64,000 nucleotides of DNA from Humibacillus xanthopallidus (GTDB taxonomy: Bacteria; Actinomycetota; Actinomycetes; Actinomycetales; Dermatophilaceae): positions 1,240,001 to 1,304,000 of the forward strand of contig NZ_VFQF01000002.1 in assembly GCF_006717145.1 (NCBI RefSeq). Reading direction: 5' to 3'. Shown here piece by piece: positions 51,473 through 64,000 of this stretch; the first letter of the stretch is position 1; each line of letters opens with the position of its first letter. The translations under genes were made by a program, and so were the position numbers. Below the pieces are notes generated by a model, which did not search any database, had not been told where the DNA came from, and worked only from the letters and a program-made list of their open reading frames with translations.

Positions 51473-52336
51473 ATGGGAACGGTGTCACACGAGCAGGAGC
51501 CGGCTGCCCCCGCGCCCCGGGGCGGCGCGAGCCCCATGGGACGCTACGGACCGCTGGTGAGCATCACCCACTTCGACACCGCTCCGAGGGAGCTGGAGTG
51601 GCAACTGCCACTGGAGGGCGAGCTCTACCGGCTCATCCCGGGGCCCGACCGCCCCGACTACTCGCTGCTCGTCCTCGAGCGGCCCCTCCACTTCTACCCG
51701 GCGACCGGCTTCGACCTCGGGCGGGTCGAGGCGGACCAGCAGGTCGAGGACCGCAAGGGCCGGCCGATGGTCCGCGTGCATGCGCTCCTCGTGTGCGCGC
51801 GCTTCGTCGGGCAGCAGCTCCACCCGGGCATGCACGACCTCGCCGTCAACATCGCCTACGTCATCGACAACTCCCTCGCCCGTGACGCGGTCGTCGACTT
51901 CGCCAAGATCGAGGTCGCCGCGGTCGGCTTCATCAGCGAGGGCCACGTGAGTGGCCCGAGCACGCCCGGTGAGGCGGACGCCCCGGCTGAGGCTGCCTCC
52001 ACTGACGACGACGTCGTCGCGGACGCCGCGCGCGTGCTGCGCGACGGCGTGGCCGCTCACCGCGGACGACCCGTCGACCGGCTGAGCGCGACGCTCGTCG
52101 TCGGTGCGGACCACCGGCTCGCCGGGCTGTCGGGCAACGCCGACGGTGAGGCGCCCGTGCCCACCCCGGAGACGTTCGAGCAGGTCAACGAGGTCCTGGC
52201 CCGACTGGACGGCCTTGCCGGCGGGCCCGCCGGTGCGGCCGAGGACAGCTCGGTTCAGGACGGCGCGCGCCGCTTCACCGTGCGCGTCGAGGGTGACTCC
52301 GTCGTCCTCGAGAAGAATCGCGACGCCTCCGCGTAA
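51473..52336 (+). CDS. Uncharacterised protein divergent from sigma factor
   Basis: 287 aa from the ATG at 51473. Residues ~25-165 form a conserved-looking beta-rich domain (YGPLVSITHFDTAPRELEWQLPLEGELYRLIPGPDRPDY, MHDLAVNIAYVIDNSLARDAVVDFAKIEVAAVGFISEGH). The rest is Ala/Asp-rich with a terminal RRFTVRVEGDSVVLEKN strand. No signal, membrane segment or known motif. TAGGTT seven bases before the ATG suggests a leaderless mRNA. Family not recognised. Confidence 0.7.
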   Translation: MGTVSHEQEPAAPAPRGGASPMGRYGPLVSITHFDTAPRELEWQLPLEGELYRLIPGPDRPDYSLLVLERPLHFYPATGFDLGRVEADQQVEDRKGRPMVRVHALLVCARFVGQQLHPGMHDLAVNIAYVIDNSLARDAVVDFAKIEVAAVGFISEGHVSGPSTPGEADAPAEAASTDDDVVADAARVLRDGVAAHRGRPVDRLSATLVVGADHRLAGLSGNADGEAPVPTPETFEQVNEVLARLDGLAGGPAGAAEDSSVQDGARRFTVRVEGDSVVLEKNRDASA

Positions 52337-52508
52337 CCTCATCTGCCCCCGCGTCGTTCACGTGATGACCGACGTGCATCGGTCGAGGGGGACGGCACGG
52401 CAGGGGGCCTGAGCGCGCGGTGGGGGGCCGCAGGCTCGTGTGTGCTCAACTCCGCGGGGGGAGAGAAGGTCCCGGGCGCCCGAAACGGCGCCCGGGACCG
52501 ACCTCGCA

Positions 52509-52735
52509 CCACGGGGGCGCAGGGCCGCCAGGCCCGTGAGCCCGCGCCTGGGTGCCTGCAAGCGACCGTTCTGGGGTCGGGGGTCCACGGGGGCGCAGGG
52601 CCGCCGGGCCCGTGAGCCCGCGGCTTCTGGGGTCGGGGGTCCACGGGGGCGCAGGGCCGCCAGGCCCGTGAGCCCGCGGCTTCTGGGGTCGGGGGTCCAC
52701 GGGGGCGCAGGGCCGCCAGGCCCGTGAGCCCCCGT
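52509..52735. repeat. 56-bp tandem repeat, four copies, upstream of aguB
   Basis: CCACGGGGGCGCAGGGCCGC starts at 52509, 52585, 52641 and 52697. The last three are exactly 56 bp apart; the first spacing has 20 extra bases. Each core can fold through GGGCC-GCCA-GGCCC. The gap 52337-52754 is otherwise empty. The array ends 20 nt before the aguB start. Confidence 0.9.
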
Positions 52736-52754
52736 GTGTTGGCATACTTCGATC

Positions 52755-53729
52755 GTGAAACTCATTCAGGCCGAAGCCGTCCTCGAGTCCCTCGCCCGCG
52801 TCGACGCACCCGGAGCCGCCCCCGTCCGGGTCGCCCTCGTGCAGCACGCCTGGGTCGACGACCCGGAGGCGCTGCGCGAAACGCTCCGTGACGGCATACG
52901 GACGGCTGCCGAGGCGGGAGCCCGCATCGTCTTCCTCCCCGAGCTGACCCTGTCGCGCTACCCCGCGGACACGCTGCCCGAGGGCACGCCGTCCGCGACC
53001 GCCGAGGACCTCGACGGCGGGCCGACCATCACCTTCGCCCGGGCGGCTGCCGCCGACTTCGGCGTGCACGTCCACGCCTCGCTCTACGAGCGGGCCGCCG
53101 CACCCGACGGCAGCGACGACGGGCTCGGCTTCAACACCGCCGTCATCGTCGCGCCGAGCGGAGAGGTCGTGGCCCGCACCCGCAAGACGCACATCCCCGT
53201 GACCGCCGGCTACTACGAGGACAAGTACTTCCGTCCGGGGCCTCCCGACGACGCGTATCCCGTTGTGGCGCTTGACGATCCGTCCGTACGCCTCGGTCTT
53301 CCAACGTGCTGGGACGAGTGGTTCCCCGAGGTCGCCCGCCTCTACTCCCTCGGCGGCGCGCAGGTGCTCTGCTACCCGACGGCGATCGGCTCGGAGCCCG
53401 ACCACCCCGACTTCGACACGCAGCCGCTGTGGCAGCAGGTCATCGTCGGCAACGGCATCGCCAACGGCCTCTTCATGGTCGTGCCCAACCGCTACGGCAC
53501 CGAAGGGCTGATCACCTTCTACGGCAGCTCCTTCATCTCCGACCCCTACGGCCGCGTCCTCGTGCAGGCGCCGCGCGACGAGGCGGCGGTCCTCGTCGCC
53601 GACCTCGACCTCGCGCAGCGCGACGACTGGCTCGAGCTCTTCCCGTTCCTCGCGACCCGGCGCCCCGACTCGTATGCCGCCCTCGCCGAGCCCGTGCGCG
53701 ACGAGCACCGTCGCGTCGTGGCCGACTGA
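52755..53729 (+). CDS. aguB: N-carbamoylputrescine amidase (nitrilase family)
   Basis: 324 aa from the GTG at 52755. Nitrilase catalytic triad visible: Glu in FLPELTLSRY, Lys in RKTHIPVTAGYYEDKYFRPG, Cys in LGLPTCWDEWFPE. Hydrolyses N-carbamoylputrescine to putrescine, CO2 and ammonia. Nine nt before aguA, same operon. CATACT six bases before the GTG, part of a GGCATAC motif, may be the -10 of a leaderless mRNA. N-terminal ~30 residues precede the usual fold. Confidence 0.9.
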   Translation: MKLIQAEAVLESLARVDAPGAAPVRVALVQHAWVDDPEALRETLRDGIRTAAEAGARIVFLPELTLSRYPADTLPEGTPSATAEDLDGGPTITFARAAAADFGVHVHASLYERAAAPDGSDDGLGFNTAVIVAPSGEVVARTRKTHIPVTAGYYEDKYFRPGPPDDAYPVVALDDPSVRLGLPTCWDEWFPEVARLYSLGGAQVLCYPTAIGSEPDHPDFDTQPLWQQVIVGNGIANGLFMVVPNRYGTEGLITFYGSSFISDPYGRVLVQAPRDEAAVLVADLDLAQRDDWLELFPFLATRRPDSYAALAEPVRDEHRRVVAD

Positions 53730-53738
53730 GACCCGGCG

Positions 53739-54806
53739 ATGAGCGAAGCCGCAGGACAGCCGGGATCCGTCGGCGCAGCCACCTCCGACCGATGGCGTAT
53801 GCCGTCCGAGACGTCACGCCACGACGCGACGTGGATGGCGTGGCCGAGCCAGGGCTACACCCTCGGCGAGACCCCGGAGGAGGTCGAGCGGGCACGCACG
53901 ACGTGGGCCGCGGTGGCGGGCGCCGTCGCGGACTTCGAGCCGGTGCGGATGGCCGTCGTCCCGGCCGACCTCGAGGTGGCGGAGCGCTACCTGCGCGGCG
54001 ACGTCGAGCTCGTGCCGACGGCCCTCGACGACGCGTGGATGCGCGACATCGGTCCGACCTTCGTCGTCTCCGACCAGGGCACACTCGGGGCCGTCGACTG
54101 GGTCTTCAACGGCTGGGGTGCCCAGTCCTGGGCATCGTGGGAGCACGACGCCCAGGTCGGCGCCTTCGTCGCCGGCCTCGCCGGCGCCCAGCTCATCGAC
54201 TCGCCGCTCGTCAACGAGGGCGGCGGCATCCACGTCGACGGTCTCGGAACCGTGCTGCTGACCGAGACCGTCCAGCTCGACCCCGGCCGCAACCCCGGTC
54301 TGACCCGGGCCGACGTCGAGGCCGAGCTGGCGCGCACGATCGGCGCGACGGCATACGTCTGGCTGCCTCGCGGGCTCACCCGTGACTACGACGAGTTCGG
54401 CACGCGCGGCCACGTCGACATCGTGGCGACGATCCCGAGCCCCGGTGTCGTGCTCCTGCACGAGCAGCAGGACCCGTCACACCCCGACCAGGCGGTCTCC
54501 CGCCAGCTGCGCGAGGTGCTCGAGGATGCCCGCGACGCCCGCGGCGAGCGCTTCGAGGTCATCGGCGTCCCGGCGCCGCGCACGCTGACCGACGACGAGG
54601 GGCCCGTCGACTGGTCCTACCTCAACCACCTCGTCGTCAACGACGGCGTCATCGCCTGCACCTTCGGCGACGAGCAGGACGAGGCTTCGCTCGCGATCCT
54701 GGCCGAGGCCTACCCGGGTCGACGGATCGTCGGCATCGACGCCCGGCCGCTCTTCGACCGCGGCGGCGGCATCCACTGCATCACCCAGCAGCAGCCCGCC
54801 CTCTGA
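53739..54806 (+). CDS. aguA: Agmatine deiminase
   Basis: 355 aa. Guanidino-group-modifying fold: RWRMPSETSRHDATWMAWPS, DAWMRDIGPTFV, NEGGGIHVDGLGTVLLTE, GTRGHVDIVA and the catalytic Cys347 in GGGIHCITQQQP. Converts agmatine to N-carbamoylputrescine, the AguB substrate, so the pair makes putrescine from agmatine. Followed by a palindromic repeat terminator. Confidence 0.95.
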   Translation: MSEAAGQPGSVGAATSDRWRMPSETSRHDATWMAWPSQGYTLGETPEEVERARTTWAAVAGAVADFEPVRMAVVPADLEVAERYLRGDVELVPTALDDAWMRDIGPTFVVSDQGTLGAVDWVFNGWGAQSWASWEHDAQVGAFVAGLAGAQLIDSPLVNEGGGIHVDGLGTVLLTETVQLDPGRNPGLTRADVEAELARTIGATAYVWLPRGLTRDYDEFGTRGHVDIVATIPSPGVVLLHEQQDPSHPDQAVSRQLREVLEDARDARGERFEVIGVPAPRTLTDDEGPVDWSYLNHLVVNDGVIACTFGDEQDEASLAILAEAYPGRRIVGIDARPLFDRGGGIHCITQQQPAL

Positions 54807-54823
54807 CGAGCCCCCGGGCAAAA

Positions 54824-54944
54824 TCGAGAGAGCAGTTCGTCGGCTCGGCCGCGAGCGAACTGGCCCGACCAGCCCCCCGACAAATCGAGAGAGCAGTTCG
54901 TCGGCTCGGCCGCGAGCGGCCTCCCCGACGAACTGCTCTCTCGA
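54824..54944. terminator. TCGAGAGAGCAGTTCGTCGG repeats forming a bidirectional terminator
   Basis: Direct copies at 54824 and 54885; the second pairs with 54925-54944 in a perfect 20-bp stem, loop rich in CGGCCGCGAGCGG. It lies between the convergent aguA and DUF4282 genes. Same family as 6.6 and 13.5 kb. Confidence 0.85.
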
Positions 54945-54996
54945 TTGCGTGCTGGGGTCTCGATCTGTCTGGTGGGGTGTGGGCGAGCGAGGTGGG

Positions 54997-55503
54997 TCAG
55001 GCCTGCGGCAGGCGCTTGTGGACGTCCTCGCTCATGCGCACGACGGAGATTCCGAACTCGAGGCCGATCCTCACGACCGCGAGCCAGATGATCGCGACGA
55101 GCGGGCCGAAGACGAGGGCGATGAGGCCCGACGACACGCTCTGGGTGAACGAGGTGATGACGACGATGACGTACATGACGACCGCCCAGATCGTCGCCAG
55201 CACGTAGACGAAGCGGACGATCTTCGGGGTGACGAAGCTGTTGAAGCTGAAGTCGAACAGTGCCGGCAGGAAGCCGGACGACGAGTCGATGATCGCCCCG
55301 GCACCCGAGGACACGGCGGAGGAGGCCGCCGACGGCTGGGCGGGCTGCATCGGCGGACCCGAAGGGCTCACCGGCGCGGGAGGCGGCGGGGGAGGGGTGG
55401 AGCCGGCGGCGGGCGGTGTGGCACCGGGCCCGGGGCCGAGGGGGTCAGAGCCCGGGGGCGGCGACCCGAACGAGCCCTGCTCCGGGGGGTTCTGGTCGGA
55501 CAT
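54997..55503 (-). CDS. DUF4282 membrane protein with proline-rich N-terminus
   Basis: 168 aa from the ATG at 55503 with AAGGAGAT. Residues 1-75 are Pro/Gly/Ser-rich and disordered; then DUF4282: LFDFSFNSFVTPKIVRFVYVLATIWAVV and LVFGPLVAIIWLAVVRIGLEFGISVVRM, two membrane helices. Function unknown; common in actinobacteria. Confidence 0.85.
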   Translation of the reverse strand: MSDQNPPEQGSFGSPPPGSDPLGPGPGATPPAAGSTPPPPPPAPVSPSGPPMQPAQPSAASSAVSSGAGAIIDSSSGFLPALFDFSFNSFVTPKIVRFVYVLATIWAVVMYVIVVITSFTQSVSSGLIALVFGPLVAIIWLAVVRIGLEFGISVVRMSEDVHKRLPQA

Positions 55504-55622
55504 CGTGCGATCTCCTTCTGTGCGGTGGTGGCGCGGGTTCAAGGCCCCGCGGCCGAACAGGCCCAGCGTAGGACCGGGGGGTGCCCGGACCCCGGGTGAA
55601 CGCGCCGAACGATGGCCGGCTC

Positions 55623-55651
55623 TTGACGTGGGCTCGAGGAGGGTCCATATT
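55623..55651 (+). promoter_or_regulatory. rpoB promoter candidate 1
   Basis: TTGACG (55623-55628), 17-bp spacer, CATATT (55646-55651). The best -35 in the region with a 4/6 -10; would leave a leader of about 290 nt. Confidence 0.6.
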
Positions 55652-55768
55652 CGTCGCGTTCGCATCGCGAGCTCCCGGTCCGGGGGGCGTGGCAGGTCAC
55701 GTCGAGGGCATCCGGTCTGTTGAGGCCGGATGAGTGCCTCGGCGACGAACTCCGTCTCTTGACCCGGC

Positions 55769-55797
55769 TGGACACTCCTGCCCTGTGGGGGTAGGCT
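55769..55797 (+). promoter_or_regulatory. rpoB promoter candidate 2
   Basis: TGGACA (55769-55774), 17-bp spacer, TAGGCT (55792-55797), about 145 nt before the rpoB start. Confidence 0.55.
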
Positions 55798-55950
55798 AGG
55801 CCTTTGCGCTGCCCATGCCCACCTTTCGCGACCCCGGTCCGACTCTCCGTGCCGCTCAACGGCACGACCACCGACCCGGGGACCCGCGAGCGGAGCCATG
55901 CGTCAGCGCGGATCTGAAGATTCGAAAAAAGGCCCGTGGAAGGACCCTCC

Positions 55951-59433
<3,483 letters not shown>

Positions 59434-59459
59434 GACAGGGCCACCACACGACAGGCGGT

Positions 59460-59493
59460 GCGTATGCCGTCCGGCCCGCTGGACGGCATACGC
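59460..59493 (+). terminator. rpoB-rpoC intergenic hairpin built from GTATGCC/GGCATAC
   Basis: GCGTATGCCGTCC and its complement form a perfect 13-bp stem around an 8-nt GGCCCGCT loop. No T-tract, so it may process, stabilise or attenuate the polycistronic message rather than end it. Confidence 0.7.
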
Positions 59494-59557
59494 CCCCCAC
59501 GTCAACGAACACCACTCAGACCAAAGACTTAACGAGAGTTACGAGAGAAGGAACCAC

Positions 59558-63454
<3,897 letters not shown>

Positions 63455-63498
63455 CCGGTCACGGCCCCGCGTGAGCGATGGCCGCTGACCACGCCGTA

Positions 63499-63542
63499 TG
63501 CCGCAGGGCCGGCTTCCCGACAGGGGGGCCGGCCCTGCGGCA
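63499..63542 (+). terminator. Terminator after rpoC
   Basis: TGCCGCAGGGCCGGC (63499-63513) pairs perfectly with 63528-63542, 15 bp, 14-nt loop, no T-tract. The left arm begins inside a GTATGCC motif. Confidence 0.85.
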
Positions 63543-63699
63543 CACCCGCCTCCGGAGGGAGCGGCTGCGGCCGGTGTCGTGATGCCTGCCCGGCGCGCTG
63601 TCGCTCCCGACGAGGGCGGCTACGTCAGTGGTACGTTCACGCCACACGACAGGTGCCTGGCCGGGCGGGGTTCGTCTGGGCCGGGGTGATCGGGGGATC

Positions 63700-64000
63700 A
63701 TGGATGTGCAGCTCTTCCACACCTTCGACGCGGTGGCCACTCACGGCTCCGTCTCGAAGGCCGCCGCGGCGTTGGGGTACTCCCAGCCGGCGGTGACGCA
63801 CCAGGTGCAGCGACTCGAGCACCTCCTCCGGGCCCGCCTGTTCGACCGGTGCGCGGGCGGGGTGACGCTGACCTCCGCCGGCGAGCGGCTGCTGCCGCTC
63901 GCGCGCACCGTCCTGTCGGTGCTGGGCCAGATGCAGGCGGACATCGAGCCGGATGCGAGCCCAGGCAAGGCGGGGGACTCGGGTGGGCGACGCTCCCCGG
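63700..64000 (+). CDS. LysR-family regulator, N-terminal part (truncated by window end)
   Basis: First 100 residues only, from the ATG at 63700. MDVQLFHTFDAVATHGSVSKAAAALGYSQPAVTHQVQRLEHLL is the LysR winged helix-turn-helix with linker GVTLTSAGERLLPLART. The effector domain lies outside. An Asp/Gly/Ser-rich stretch (PDASPGKAGDSGGRRSP) right after the linker helix is unusual. 245 nt after rpoC, so it has its own promoter. Confidence 0.85.
   Translation, partial: MDVQLFHTFDAVATHGSVSKAAAALGYSQPAVTHQVQRLEHLLRARLFDRCAGGVTLTSAGERLLPLARTVLSVLGQMQADIEPDASPGKAGDSGGRRSP

Larger units (their letters stand above)
55504..55950. other. rpoB upstream region
   Basis: 447 nt without a gene between the divergent DUF4282 gene and rpoB. 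It contains two candidate rpoB promoters (listed separately), a small GTGCCG-CTCAA-CGGCAC hairpin at 55849-55865, and a long G+C-rich leader. Confidence 0.7.

Noticed and set aside
55936-55950. GTG start for rpoB
   Set aside because: It would sit on the GGAAGGA ribosome site; the TTG at 55951 gives the conserved actinobacterial N-terminus.

Overview
The window is GC-rich chromosomal DNA (by eye about 70 percent G+C, strong third-position GC bias, many GTG and a few TTG starts) from an actinobacterium. NusG with a long acidic N-terminal extension, LysX, DUF5709, HadAB next to rpmG, a CrtYc/CrtYd split lycopene cyclase and a TTG-started rpoB all fit Actinomycetota; gene content suggests an Intrasporangiaceae/Dermatophilaceae-like organism, but that family call is inference. 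I see no prophage, transposase, integrase, CRISPR array or rRNA. Three tRNA genes are present.

Layout. 1-3.2 kb: a membrane alpha/beta hydrolase, two DUF202 membrane proteins and a hemerythrin-like protein with repeat-rich tail. 3.4-12.1 kb: a carotenoid cluster, crtYc-crtYd-crtT-crtU facing idi-crtE-crtI-crtB-crtV, the gene set and layout of isorenieratene (aromatic carotenoid) clusters in Streptomyces. 12.2-14.1 kb: an SRPBCC protein and TetR repressor behind a palindrome, then an SDR pseudogene and palindromic repeats. 14.1-18 kb: aldose epimerase, alditol oxidase, SGNH hydrolase. 17.8-22.3 kb: the lysX-esterase-SGNH envelope operon. 22.4-27.1 kb: MarR regulator divergent from the fused B12 enzyme IcmF, then a BtuF-like receptor gene bracketed by phased repeats. 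27.2-32.2 kb: a JmjC/cupin oxygenase coupled to a tiny acidic repeat protein, DUF2945, a zinc-ribbon MBL protein, a coiled-coil protein and an AI-2E-family exporter.

32.3-63.5 kb is the translation/transcription core in the usual actinobacterial order, but heavily interrupted: tRNA-Thr, tRNA-Met, rpmG, hadA, hadB, murB | lipoprotein, adenosine deaminase-like, DUF5709, aminotransferase | tRNA-Trp, secE, nusG, rplK, rplA | gamma-glutamyltransferase, lipoprotein, DUF3152 protease | rplJ, rplL | glyoxylate aminotransferase, glycolate oxidase, ECF sigma factor with membrane partner, agmatine catabolism aguB-aguA, DUF4282 | rpoB, rpoC, and a LysR gene cut by the window end.

Three layers of non-coding structure stand out. 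(1) The heptamer GTATGCC/GGCATAC occurs about 50 times, several-fold more than expected, with balanced orientation, and carries many of the rare TAT and ATA codons. (2) A repeat family built on TCGAGTGGCC in 32-33 bp phased arrays or hairpins brackets the btuF-like gene and ggt. (3) A second family, TCGAGAGAGCAGTTCGTCGG, forms large hairpins at gene ends at three loci. The most provocative coding observation is the acidic protein with one histidine per 23-residue repeat, overlapping the start of a JmjC-type protein hydroxylase gene.
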